DNA of 64,000 nt from JACCZR01 sp963830065. Lineage in GTDB: Bacteria; Actinomycetota; Thermoleophilia; Solirubrobacterales; Thermoleophilaceae. The number at the start of each line of letters is the position of its first letter. Within the stretch, counting starts at the first letter, position 1. Shown here piece by piece: positions 28,935 through 37,878 of the stretch. The position numbers and the translations under genes were made by a program. The DNA is taken from assembly GCA_963830065.1 (NCBI GenBank), contig CAWHLA010000010.1, positions 124,001-188,000 of the forward strand, written 5' to 3'. The notes beneath the pieces were generated by a model, which saw only the letters and a program-made list of their open reading frames with translations, made no database searches and was not told where the DNA came from.

Positions 28935-30290
28935 GTGGTGTGGTTCCTCGTGTTGGTCGCGGCGCTGCTCGCTCCCCGCCCGCTGCCCCGGTCGGCACCC
29001 GGCATCGCGGCCATCGGCGGGCTGGTGGTGATCGCGGGGTGGACCGGCCTCTCCATCGCCTGGGCGCCGATCGCCGGCGACGCCGCCGACAGCTTCGTTC
29101 GCGTGCTGGTCTACCTCGGCGCCCTGGTCGCGGCCGCCGCGGTGCTGCGGCCGGGGCTGGCGCTGAAGGCCGTCGAGCCCGTGCTGGCGCTCGGCTCACT
29201 GGTGGTCATCGCCTACGGCTTGGTCGGCAGGCTGCTGCCGGGGATGATCAGGCTCGACCGCTCGGACAAGGCGGGCGGTCGCCTGGAGCAGCCGATCACC
29301 TACTGGAACGCCGAGGGGGCCCTGGCCGCGGTCGGCTTGGTGCTCTGTGTTCGGCTGGCGGGCTCTCCCTCGCGGCCCCTCTGGTTGCGTGTCGGCGCCG
29401 CGGGTGCTTGCGCGCCGCTGGGAGCTGGCGTGTACCTCTCCTACTCCCGCGGCGCCCTGGCGGCGCTGGCGGTGGGAGTGGTGGTGCTGCTGGCCGCGGC
29501 GCCCACGCGAGCGCAGGCGCGGGCAGCGCTGATCTGCGTGCTCGGCGCAGCGGTGGCCGCCCTCTGCTTCGTTGGGTTCCGGGGGGTCTCCTCGCTCGAA
29601 GGGCCCCTGTCCGCCCGGGAGGGCCAGGGGATCATCGTGATCGGCCTTCTGGGGCTCACAGTGCTGGCCACGGCCGCCGCACAGTGGTTCGTGGCCCGTC
29701 GTGAGGTGGGGGGGACCGACCGCCTGCGCTTCGCGCGCCGGCTACCCGCCGTGGCCGGCGTGGCCATCGCGATCTGCCTGGCCGGGCTAGTGGCGGGCGG
29801 GCTGGGTGAGAGGGCGTCCAACGAGGGCGTGACCGCCGAGCGGGGCAACGCGGCCCGGCTGGCCTCGGTGCAGTCGCGGCGCTACGACTACTGGCGGGTG
29901 GGCCTGGCCGAGTGGCGTGACGCGCCGCTGCGCGGCTACGGGGCCGCCGGGTTCCGCGTGGCCTGGCTACGCGAGCGTCCGGTCCGCGAGCAGGCACTCG
30001 AGATCCACTCGCTGCCCCTGGAGATGGCGGTGGAGCTGGGCCTGGTGGGGCTGCTTGGGTTCGTCGCCCTGGTCGGCGGGGTCGGGGTGGCCGCGCGCCG
30101 TTCGGTCCGCTCGGGGTCGGTGCTGGCCCCGGGCCTGGTGGCGGGCACCACCGTGTGGTTGCTCCACGCGGCCATCGACTGGGATTGGCAGCTGCCGGCC
30201 GTCACGCTGCCGGCGATCCTCATGTCCGGGGCGCTGCTCGGCGCTCAGCGACCGGAGCCCAGCGGGTCGAGCTTCCTGAGCCGGGCCTGA
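28935..30290 (+). CDS. O-antigen ligase family membrane protein (Wzy/WaaL-like)
   Basis: 451 residues from GTG 28935, about eleven hydrophobic segments. It has YWNAEGALAAVGLVLCVRLAG, LSYSRGALAALAVG and the large loop near the C-terminus with YDYWRVGLAEWRDAPLRGYGAAGF and EIHSLPLEMAVELGLVGLL, i.e. the Wzy_C/PF04932 signature in which the loop Arg and H bind the lipid-linked glycan. Coding sequence with one more hydrophobic helix (LLIAAGVLLAGPTVL) extends upstream to a CTG at 28824 that overlaps the permease stop; no ATG/GTG/TTG exists there, so either CTG is the start or the first helix is omitted. It may polymerise or ligate the glycan. Confidence 0.86.
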   Translation: MVWFLVLVAALLAPRPLPRSAPGIAAIGGLVVIAGWTGLSIAWAPIAGDAADSFVRVLVYLGALVAAAAVLRPGLALKAVEPVLALGSLVVIAYGLVGRLLPGMIRLDRSDKAGGRLEQPITYWNAEGALAAVGLVLCVRLAGSPSRPLWLRVGAAGACAPLGAGVYLSYSRGALAALAVGVVVLLAAAPTRAQARAALICVLGAAVAALCFVGFRGVSSLEGPLSAREGQGIIVIGLLGLTVLATAAAQWFVARREVGGTDRLRFARRLPAVAGVAIAICLAGLVAGGLGERASNEGVTAERGNAARLASVQSRRYDYWRVGLAEWRDAPLRGYGAAGFRVAWLRERPVREQALEIHSLPLEMAVELGLVGLLGFVALVGGVGVAARRSVRSGSVLAPGLVAGTTVWLLHAAIDWDWQLPAVTLPAILMSGALLGAQRPEPSGSSFLSRA

Positions 30291-30709
30291 GCGCGCGCGG
30301 CGAGGGCGGGATCGAGCTGGGCGGCCGCGGCTCGGAGGGTCAGCCACGCGGCGATGTTCTCCGGCTCCCTGCGCGTCACCGCTCTCGGCGGCTTCGATGG
30401 CCCGCCGATGCTGGCCGATGCACCAGGTAGTAGCCCGACAGCGCCGAGGTCGAAGGTCGTGTCGGGGTCGAGCGTCCGTGCGTCGCGCAGCTTGTCGAAG
30501 GCCTCCGGGTCGGGCGCGGGGGCTCGCCCCGGGTGGAGAACGGCCGGGGCGCCACGTCCTTGCTGGACTCGAAGTTGCGCAGCAGCACCGCGTTCCAGCC
30601 GAGCACCAGCAGGGCGACCAGGGCCAGGGCGAGCCGGGGCAGCCAGCGAGACCACGAGCCGCAGCGTAGACGGGCGGCCGCCGGGCCGTTTGCTTGTGTG
30701 TGCGCCCAT
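30245..30709 (-). pseudogene. Small membrane-anchored TPR-like protein, broken by indels
   Basis: Reconstructed protein of about 150 residues: basic N-terminus, one hydrophobic helix LALALVALLVLGWNAVLL, a linker RNFESSKDVAPRPF, then helical repeats FDKLRDARTLDPDTTFDLG, AVGYYLVHR and PENIAAWLTLRAAAAQLDP resembling a tetratricopeptide unit. Similar TPR tails are often fused to Wzy-type polymerases in other bacteria; here it overlaps the ligase-like gene's end by 46 bases on the opposite strand. At least three frame changes are needed. Its start codon (CAT at 30707-30709) overlaps the flippase ATG. Function unknown. Confidence 0.55.
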
Positions 30710-32049
30710 GAAGCCGCGCCAGATCAGAGCGTGTCCGGGCCTTCTCGGGCTCGGACACCGGCCGCGCAGCGGGAATGGGCGGCGCGGCCATGGCGGCCAA
30801 CGTCATCTCGCTGGCCTTCACCGTGGTGTTCGCCCGGGTGCTCGGCGAGGACGGCTACGGCTCGCTGATCGCGCTGGTGGCCGCGTTCCTGGTCCTCGCC
30901 ATCCCGGGGCAGGCCGTCCAGGTGGCGGTGGCGCGGGAGGTGAGCCGGGAGGTCGAGGGCCACGACCCCGCGCTGCTGGCCAACGTGCGCGGCTGGGCGC
31001 GCGCGCTGCTTCATCGCCGCGTGCGGGCTGGCGCGTGGCTCCGCCCTGGCCCGGGCGCCGCTAGCCGACCTGCTCGGCGTATCGACCGAGTGGGGCGCCG
31101 CAGCGATCCTTCCCATGGCCGGCGCTGTGGTTCCTGCTCTGCATCCTGCGCGGCGTGCTCCTCGGCGTCGGGAGCTACCTGGCGGTGGCGGCCAGCCTGA
31201 TCGGCGAGGCCGTCGGCCGCCTGGCGTTCGCGCTCGTGCTGGTGGGCGCCGGCGCGGGCCCGGCCGGAGCCTTCGTCGGGCCACGGGGTCGCGTTCGTGG
31301 TCCTCTGCGTGGTGCTCGGCGCGTTGCTCGCGCGGCGGCTGGCCGGGCTCGGGCGCCGCCTCCGAGCGAGGCGGCGCGGCAAAGCCTCGGCGCGCTGCTG
31401 CGCAGCGCCGGGATCCCGGTGATGGCCCTCGGGCTGTTCGCGCTGCTCCAGAACCTGGACGTGCTGATCGTGCGCAGCCTCGCCACCGAGCGCGTGGCGA
31501 GCGACTACGCGGCCGTGTCGGTGGCCGCGAAGGCGCTGATCTGGGTGGCGATCGGACTGGGCATGTTCCTGCTGCCCGAGGCTTCCCGGCGCGCCGAGCA
31601 GGGCCTGGACGGGCGGCCCATGCTCGCGCGCACCCTGGCCCTCACGGCGGCCGCGGGGCTGGCGGCCACCGTGATCTTCGCGCTGTTCGGCGAGACGATC
31701 CTGGAGCTGGCCTTCGGCGACGACCTGGCCCAGGGCGCCGCGGCGTTGCCGTGGCTGACCCTGGCGATGTCGCTGCTGGCCGGCGTCTACCTGACGGTGC
31801 AGTTCCTGCTCGCGCTGCGGGGCCGGCGCTTTCTCGTCGTTCTGGCGTCGCCGTGGTGGCGGAGGCGGCGGCGCTGCTGCGTCGTGGGCGCGCAGCTGAC
31901 CGAGGTCGCGATCGCGGTGGCCGTCGTGGACGCCCTGCTGTTCGCCGCGGTGGCCGTCGCCGCGATACCGGGCGGGCGCGCCCTCGCGGCTGAAGCGAGC
32001 CGGCGGGGTCAGCGCCGGCGCCGGTCGTGCCGCCCCCGTGGAGGCCTGA
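30708..32049 (+). pseudogene. Wzx-like polysaccharide flippase (MATE/MOP fold), broken by indels
   Basis: Membrane transporter that would flip a lipid-linked saccharide. Reconstructed start MKPRQIERVRAFSGSDT, GMGGAAMAANVISLAFTVVFARVLG (the canonical first helix of Polysacc_synt proteins with an FARVLG end), GYGSLIALVAAFLVL, QVAVAREVSREVEG, then LLGVGSYLAVAASLIGEA, ALLQNLDVLIVRSLA, YAAVSVAAKALIWVAIG and LPEASRRAEQG, with about 12 helices in all. Breaks lie near 30724, 31008, 31065-31140, 31276 and 31850-31890. A stop at 32047-32049 follows APVEA. Its presence beside an ABC exporter implies either two glycans or two export steps. Confidence 0.8.
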
Positions 32050-34063
32050 CCGCCTGCGGGTCCTGGTGGCCACCTGGTCGGGGCTTGCCGGGCGGCAGCG
32101 GGCGCAACCTGCTCGACCTCGTCGACGCGCTGGACACGCCGCCGGTGGTCTGCGTCCCCGAGGGCCCCGTGGCGGCGGCGCGCGGGAGCGCGGCGTGCCG
32201 GTGATCACGCTGCCCGAGCGCTCCTGGCTGCTCCGCGGAGAGGCGCTTGGCGGCGGCCGACGGCCGATGCGGCGCACGCCGCGGAGCTGCGTCGGTCTGT
32301 CAGCGCGCTCGACCCCGACCTGGTGGTGGCCTGGGGAATGCGCACGCTCCTGGCCTCTCGCTGGCGTGCGCGGAGCAGGCACGCGCCCGTGCTGTTCTCG
32401 CACCCGGACCTGTTGCCCGAGGGGGCACCCGGCCGGGCGGTCAGGCTCGCCGCGCGCCGGGCGGGCCAGGCCGTATGTGCCTCGCAGGCGATCGCCGACG
32501 ACCTGGATCCCGAGGTCGCATCGGCGATCTCTCGCAGTCGTGCACCACGGCGTGGACCTTGATCGGTTTCGCCCCGGCCGCGAGGAACGCGGCCGCACGG
32601 CGCTGACCCTGGGCGCGATCGTCGGCTGGAAGCGGCCTGACCTCGCCCTGGAGGCGCTGGCCGCGAGTCCAGGAGGCGATGCCCGGCGCACGACTGCGGC
32701 GTGGTGGGCAGCCCGCTCGGGGCGGACGGACGAGGCGCTGGCCGAGCGGCTGCGGGCGCGCGCAAGCGGCGCCGACCTGCGTCGGGCGGGTCGATCTGCT
32801 GGGGCGACCGAGGACCCGGTGACCGAGCTTCAGAGCGCCGGCTGCCTGCTGCACTGCGCCGACCGCGAGCCCTACGGGCGCGTGATCGCCGAGGCGCTGG
32901 CGTGCGGCACGCCGGTGGTCGCCGCCGCCGGCGGGGGCCCCGCGGAGATGGTCGACGCGCAGTCCGGGCGCCTGTATCCGGCGGGCGACGTCGACGGGGC
33001 CGCGCGGGCGCTGGTCGAGGTCCTCGGCGACGAGGCGGCGCCAGGCGCTCGGCGCGGGGCGCGCGGGCCCGCGCCGAGGCTCTGCTGGGAGTCGAACGCA
33101 CGTACACCGGGCTGCGGGAGGCCGTGGAGGCGGCGGCCCGGCCGCGCCGCGCCCGGGCGCCGGCGGCGCGGGCGGTCTCTTGGTCGTGGTCACCCACGAG
33201 TCCGAGAACGAGCTCGCCGTCCTCCTCCGATCGCTCGAGCGCACCTGCCCGAGCGCGCAGGTGGTCGTCGTGGATTCGGGTTCCACGGACGGCAGCGCCG
33301 AGGTCGCCCGCCGCTGGCGGGCCAGGCGACGGTGATCGAGCTGGGCGAGAACGTGGGCTTCGGGCGCGCGGTCAACATCGGGCTGGAGCAGGTCGACAGG
33401 GCCGTCACGATCGTCGCCAACCCGGACCTGGAGCTGGTCGACGACTCGCTGGAGAGCTGGCCGCAGCGGGCGCAGGACGATCGGCCGCCTGCTGGCTCCG
33501 CTGCTGATTGCGGGCCGGACGGCTCGCGCCAGGACTCCGTTCACCCTGCGCCGACGTCGGCCGCCGACCTGCTCAGGGCCCTCGTCCCGCCGGCGATCCT
33601 GCCCCGCCGGCTGGCCGCGCCCCTGGCGCCGCAGCTCGCCGGCGGCCTCGGCGGTCGGGTGGGCGGTGGGCGCCTGCCTGGTGGCCCGTACGGACACCCT
33701 GCGCGGCTGGGCGGGTTCGACGAGTCGATCTTCCTCTACGGCGAGGACCTGGACCTGGGGCTGCGGGCTCATGCCGCCGGGGTCGAGACCTGGTTTTGGC
33801 CCGATGCCCGGGTGCTGCACCGGGAGAGCCACTCGACGGCCCGGGCGTTCGACGGAGAGGCCTTCGGGCTACTCGCCGAGCAGCGTCAGCGCGTCGTCGG
33901 CGAACGGCTCGGACCCCGGCGGGCCCGTGTCGATGCGGCCGCGCAGCTCGTGACCTTCCTGAGCCGCATCGTCCTGAAGGGGCTGGCCGGTAGAGAGGTG
34001 GGGCGGGAGCGCCGTCAGTTCGCGGCGGCCGCATTGGCGGCACGCCGGCGCTTGTCGGCGTAG
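32027..34063 (+). pseudogene. Two-domain GT4 + GT2 glycosyltransferase, broken by many indels
   Basis: Begins at GTG 32027 inside the flippase end with RLRVLVATWSG. The GT4 half has LDPDLVVAWGMRTLLASRW, VVHHGVDLDRFRPGREE, GWKRPDLALEALAA, and EPYGRVIAEALACGTPVVA (the E-x7-E motif), then GLREAVEAAARP. Without any in-frame stop the chain continues into a GT2 domain: LLVVVTHESENELAVLLRSL, VVVVDSGSTDGSAEVARR, IELGENVGFGRAVNIG, GGFDESIFLYGEDLDLGLRA and RVLHRESHSTARAF. Because no stop separates the halves in any reconstructed frame, a fused enzyme is likely, but an indel could also have removed a stop near 33170. At least ten hops occur. It overlaps the GGDEF gene end by 49 bases. Confidence 0.75.
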
Positions 34064-34995
34064 AGGGCCCCGTCGGCACGGGCGAGGAGCCCTGTCGGGC
34101 TCTCCTGGCCATCGCTGACCGCGTACCCGACGCTGACCCCAGGCGTATGAGGCGTCGCCTCGCGGAGGCGCTCGGCGAGGCGTGACGCGTTGAGGTCGTC
34201 GCAGCCGGGGAGAAGCGCGGCGAACTCGTCTCCTCCCAGCCGCGCCAGCAGGTCGGCCGCGCGCAGCTCGGGCCGCCAGGCGGAAGCGCACGCCTTCAGT
34301 GTCTGATCGCCGATCTGGTGGCCCTGCTCGTCGTTGAGCTGCTTGAAGGCGGTGAGGTCGAGGACGATCACGGCGAGAGGCATGTGGTCCTGCCGGGCGA
34401 CCGCAAGCGCGTCGTGGAGCGCCGTGTCCCATCGCCGCCGGTTCGGGAGCCCCGTCAGCTCATCGGTGCGGGCCAGCTCCTCGGCGTCCTCGGAGCGATC
34501 GCGCTCGTCGCTGATCAGCTCGTGCACGGCGGTGGAGATCAGCGCCGTTAAGTCGATGGACATCACCGCGCCGCGCAAGTCCGAGATCGGGTACTGCTCG
34601 CCTCCGATGAGCAGGATCGGCCCGGCGAACACCACTGTCATCCCGGCGATCATCCAGCCGAGCTCCCGCCGGGTCCCGTACATCGCCATCCAGATGCACG
34701 GCAGCAGGGCCAGCAGCCCGACGCCCGCCTGCGATCCGCCCGCGGAATGGCGCAGCAGCGCCACCCCAGCCAGGAACAGCAGCCAGTTCGGGACCATCAG
34801 CTTCCGGGGGAGCCGCTCGGTCACCACCAGGTAGGCGACGGCCAGGCAGTACAGGTCCAAAAGGGCGGCGAGGCCCAGTTGGTAGTAGTTGTGGTCGCTG
34901 CCCGGCAACGCGGCCAGGAGCAGGCCGAGGCCGGCGACGACCCAGAACGGCAGCAGCTTCTGCCTGGCCCGGGATTCGGACATCGTGGCTCTCAT
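34015..34995 (-). CDS. Membrane GGDEF-domain diguanylate cyclase
   Basis: 326 residues. About six hydrophobic segments in residues 12-150 form an integral sensory region, a short helical linker (VHELISDERDRSEDAEEL) follows, then a GGDEF domain: ELTGLPNRRRWD, LDLTAFKQLNDEQGHQIGD and an intact active-site loop LGGDEF. An RAAD tetrapeptide lies exactly five residues before GGDEF, i.e. a standard inhibitory I-site, so product feedback is expected. It should make cyclic di-GMP. Lying at the end of the glycan locus, it could tie polysaccharide production to c-di-GMP, but this is inference. ATG at 34995 is used; an in-frame ATG at 34983 is an alternative. Divergent from the monooxygenase with 20 bases between starts. 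Confidence 0.93.
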   Translation of the reverse strand: MRATMSESRARQKLLPFWVVAGLGLLLAALPGSDHNYYQLGLAALLDLYCLAVAYLVVTERLPRKLMVPNWLLFLAGVALLRHSAGGSQAGVGLLALLPCIWMAMYGTRRELGWMIAGMTVVFAGPILLIGGEQYPISDLRGAVMSIDLTALISTAVHELISDERDRSEDAEELARTDELTGLPNRRRWDTALHDALAVARQDHMPLAVIVLDLTAFKQLNDEQGHQIGDQTLKACASAWRPELRAADLLARLGGDEFAALLPGCDDLNASRLAERLREATPHTPGVSVGYAVSDGQESPTGLLARADGALYADKRRRAANAAAAN

Positions 34996-35015
34996 CGGCG
35001 TGAGACGCTTCGGGC

Positions 35016-36509
35016 ATGAATGACTCCACGGATGTTGTGGTGGCGGGCGCCGGGCCCGCGGGCCTGATGCTCGCCAACTGGCTCACGCGGCTTGGAGTCG
35101 ACTGCGTGGTGGTGGACCCCAAGGACGGGCCGACGAAGGAGTCGCGGGCGCTGATCGTGCAGGCCCGCAGCCTGGAGATCTATGACCAGCTGGGGATGGG
35201 GGACAGCGTGGACGCCGCCGGGCGCCACGTGACCTCGGCCACCCTGTGGCAGGGGACCGAGCAGGCCGCGCACGTCGAGATCGGGCCCTGGGGGGCGGGG
35301 CTGACCCCTCACCCGTACATCTTCACCCTGGAGCAGAGCCGCAACGAGGAGCTGCTGCTCTCCCACCTGCGCGAGCAGGGGGGAGAGGTGGAGTGGGGGA
35401 CCTCGCTCGAGGGCTACGAGCTCGAGGACGACGGCGTGCTGGCCACCCTGGCGTCGGCCGACGGCGAGCGCACGCTGCGAGCCCGCTTTCTGTGCGGTGC
35501 CGACGGCGCTTCCAGTCCCATCCGCGAGTCGCTGGACGTCTCCTTCGAGGGCAGCACGAACCCCCACCGCTTCTACGTCGCCGACGTCTTCGCCGACGGC
35601 TCACTGGGGGCCGGCGACTTCAACATGAAGCTCGCCACCGGGACCCTCGCGATCGTGGTCCCGATGGCCGAGGAGGGACGTTGGCGGGTGATCGGCGTGG
35701 TGCCCGAGCAGGTGCTCGACGAGGACGAGCCGAGCTTCGAGGACGTGCGCCCGATCCTCCGGGACAGCTTCGACATCGAGGTGACCGACGTTCGCTGGTT
35801 CGCCAGCTACCGGGTCAACCACCGGGTGGCGGGCGCCTTCAGCCGAGGCCCGGTCTTCCTGGTGGGCGACGCCGGCCACATTCACAGCCCGGTGGGCGGC
35901 CAGGGGATGAACACGGGCCTATGCGACGCCCACAACCTCGCCTGGAAGCTCGCCATGGTCACCTCGGGGCGATGCGACGACGCCCTGTTGGACACCTATG
36001 ACGCCGAGCGCCGGCCCTTCGCCGAGAAGCTGATCAAGTCGACGGACCGGCTGTTCGGCGTCGCGACCGGCGACAACCCGCTGCTGTCCACCCTGCGCGG
36101 CCAGGTCGTGCCCGAGCTGCTCGGCCACGTGGCAAAGGCGCCCGCCGTGGGGCGGAAGTTCTTCGGGCTCATCTCACAGACACGGGTCAAGTACGACAGC
36201 GTCCTGGGCGCCGGATACCGGCTGCCCTGGAGCGGCCCCAACTACGCGCCGCTGCGCAGCGCCCGGCCGCAGCTGCACTTCTACGGCCAGGCGCCGGAGG
36301 CGGCCCACGAGTGGCTGCGCGCCGGCCAGGGCCTGATCGAGCTGTGCGAGCTGCCCTACGACGACCAGGCCGAGGAGGCCGGGCTTCGGCGTGACGCCGG
36401 CTACCTGGTCCGCCCCGACGGCTACGTCAGCCTGGAGATGGACCCGTTCGACGCCGAGGAGGCCAACGCGATACTGCGGGTGGGGTGGGGGCTCAGGAGC
36501 CCTCGATGA
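35016..36509 (+). CDS. FAD-dependent aromatic-type monooxygenase (PF01494)
   Basis: 497 residues. The FAD-binding start DVVVAGAGPAGLMLANWLTRLG, the mid-protein DG motif CGADGASSPIRESL and the second FAD motif GDAGHIHSPVGGQGMNTG identify the PHBH/PheA/TfdB-like class A flavoprotein hydroxylases, which use NAD(P)H and O2 to hydroxylate phenolic or polyketide substrates. A thioredoxin-like C-terminal region (from about residue 390, ending LRVGWGL) is as expected for this subgroup. ATG 35016 is placed just after the FMO promoter gap. Convergent with the VOC gene (17-base overlap). The substrate cannot be predicted. Confidence 0.92.
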   Translation: MNDSTDVVVAGAGPAGLMLANWLTRLGVDCVVVDPKDGPTKESRALIVQARSLEIYDQLGMGDSVDAAGRHVTSATLWQGTEQAAHVEIGPWGAGLTPHPYIFTLEQSRNEELLLSHLREQGGEVEWGTSLEGYELEDDGVLATLASADGERTLRARFLCGADGASSPIRESLDVSFEGSTNPHRFYVADVFADGSLGAGDFNMKLATGTLAIVVPMAEEGRWRVIGVVPEQVLDEDEPSFEDVRPILRDSFDIEVTDVRWFASYRVNHRVAGAFSRGPVFLVGDAGHIHSPVGGQGMNTGLCDAHNLAWKLAMVTSGRCDDALLDTYDAERRPFAEKLIKSTDRLFGVATGDNPLLSTLRGQVVPELLGHVAKAPAVGRKFFGLISQTRVKYDSVLGAGYRLPWSGPNYAPLRSARPQLHFYGQAPEAAHEWLRAGQGLIELCELPYDDQAEEAGLRRDAGYLVRPDGYVSLEMDPFDAEEANAILRVGWGLRSPR

Positions 36510-36861
36510 CCCCGATCAGGTGCCCCTCGGGGTCCTTCAGGTGGCCCAGCGTCACCCCCGCGCCCGGGACCTCGTCGGGGCCCATCACCCGAGTACCGCC
36601 CAGCTGCTCGGCCTTCTGAAGCGCTGCCTCGACGTCGGGCACCTCGACGTAGAAGGTGACGTGCCCCTCCTGGCCCTCGTAGCCGGCCACGCCGCCGCCG
36701 ATCCCCACGCCGTCGGGGTTCGTGTTGCCCTCGCGGGCGACGATGCCGTAGTCCATCGGGTTGCTGTCGTCGATGTCCCACTCGAACAGCTCGGAGTAGT
36801 AGCTCCGTAGCTTGCCGCCGTCCTTCCCGATCACCTCGAAGTGCACCACCGGGTGTCCCAT
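36493..36861 (-). CDS. VOC family (glyoxalase-like) protein
   Basis: 122 residues consisting of a single vicinal-oxygen-chelate unit pair: VVHFEVIGKDGGKLRSYYSELF at the start (the first betaalpha unit with metal-side His), GHVTFYVEVPDVEAALQKAEQLGG, and GHLKDPEGHLIGVIE at the end. The FYS/YYSELFEW and DPEGHLIG motifs are typical of the bacterial antibiotic-resistance/glyoxalase-like subgroup. It may bind a metal and a small molecule; no reaction can be assigned. ATG at 36861; an open frame continues upstream but lacks coding character. Confidence 0.9.
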   Translation of the reverse strand: MGHPVVHFEVIGKDGGKLRSYYSELFEWDIDDSNPMDYGIVAREGNTNPDGVGIGGGVAGYEGQEGHVTFYVEVPDVEAALQKAEQLGGTRVMGPDEVPGAGVTLGHLKDPEGHLIGVIEGS

Positions 36862-36903
36862 GATCCCTCCTGGTCGAATGTGCCTGGTTGCTAAGTCTTT
36901 CCC

Positions 36904-37878
36904 ATGAGCAGTTCTGATTCTCTCGCCGTCGAGGCCACGGGCCTCGTGAAGACCTTCGGGGAGACGCGGGCAGTCGACGGGGTGGACCTCGCCGTCCGCC
37001 GGGGCTCGGTCTACGGCGTGCTCGGCCCCAACGGCGCGGGAAAGACCACCACAATCCGGATGCTGGCCACCCTGCTGCGCCCCGACGGGGGCAGCGCCAC
37101 GGTGCTGGGGCACGACATCGTCGACGACGCGGATGCCGTGCGCGGGGCGGTCAGCCTGACCGGCCAGCTCGCGTCGGTGGACGAGGACCTCACCGGCCGC
37201 GAGAACCTCATCATGATCGGCCGCCTGCTGGGGCTGGCCCGGGCGGCGGCCAAGGAGAGGGCGGTGGAGCTGCTCGAGGCGTTCGGCCTGGCCGAGGCGG
37301 CCGCGAAGCTGGTCAAGAACTACTCGGGCGGGATGCGCCGCCGCCTGGACATCGCCGCGAGCATCGTGGTCACGCCGGAGCTGATGTTCCTCGACGAGCC
37401 CACCACGGGCCTGGACCCGCGCTCGCGCAACCAGGTCTGGGACATCATCCGCGCGCTGGTCGCAGGGGGGACAACGATCGTCCTCTGCACCCAGTACCTG
37501 GAGGAGGCCGACCAGCTGGCCGACGGCATCGCGGTGATCGACCACGGCAAGGTCATCGCCGAGGGCACCCCCGCGCAGCTCAAGGCCTCGGTGGGCAGCG
37601 GAGCGCTGCACGTGAGGCTGCTCGATCCCGACCAGCGCCCGCAGGCGGAGCAGATCCTCAGCCGCGAGCTGGGCGCTGTGCACATGGAGCCCGACCCGGC
37701 TGCGCTGTCGGTCCAGTGCGCCGCCGGCGATCGGGGCGCCGAGGCGGTGGCCGAGCTCACACGAGCCGGGGTGGGGGTCGCCGACTTCTCGCTGGGCCAG
37801 CCCAGCCTGGACGAGGTCTTCCTCGCCCTCACCGGCCGCCCCGCTGAGGACCAACAAGAAGAGGAGGCCGCCGCATGA
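36904..37878 (+). CDS. DrrA-like ABC transporter ATP-binding protein
   Basis: 324 residues. Walker A GPNGAGKTT, Q-loop SLTGQLASVDEDLTGREN, signature YSGGMRRRLDIAASI, Walker B LMFLDEPTTGLDPRSR and H-loop region CTQYLEEADQL are complete; the C-terminal ~85 residues (VGSGALHVRLLDPDQ, PSLDEVFLALTG) match the daunorubicin-resistance DrrA subfamily. It energises the permease encoded downstream, with which it overlaps by 4 bases (ATGA). Probably exports a hydrophobic compound or lipid. ATG 36904 is preceded by a short AT-richer gap. Confidence 0.93.
   Translation: MSSSDSLAVEATGLVKTFGETRAVDGVDLAVRRGSVYGVLGPNGAGKTTTIRMLATLLRPDGGSATVLGHDIVDDADAVRGAVSLTGQLASVDEDLTGRENLIMIGRLLGLARAAAKERAVELLEAFGLAEAAAKLVKNYSGGMRRRLDIAASIVVTPELMFLDEPTTGLDPRSRNQVWDIIRALVAGGTTIVLCTQYLEEADQLADGIAVIDHGKVIAEGTPAQLKASVGSGALHVRLLDPDQRPQAEQILSRELGAVHMEPDPAALSVQCAAGDRGAEAVAELTRAGVGVADFSLGQPSLDEVFLALTGRPAEDQQEEEAAA

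Noticed and set aside
11190..33900. Programmed frameshifting as the cause of the breaks
   Set aside because: Breaks occur in many unrelated genes, often many per gene, with no shared slippery site or stimulatory structure; sequence error is simpler.
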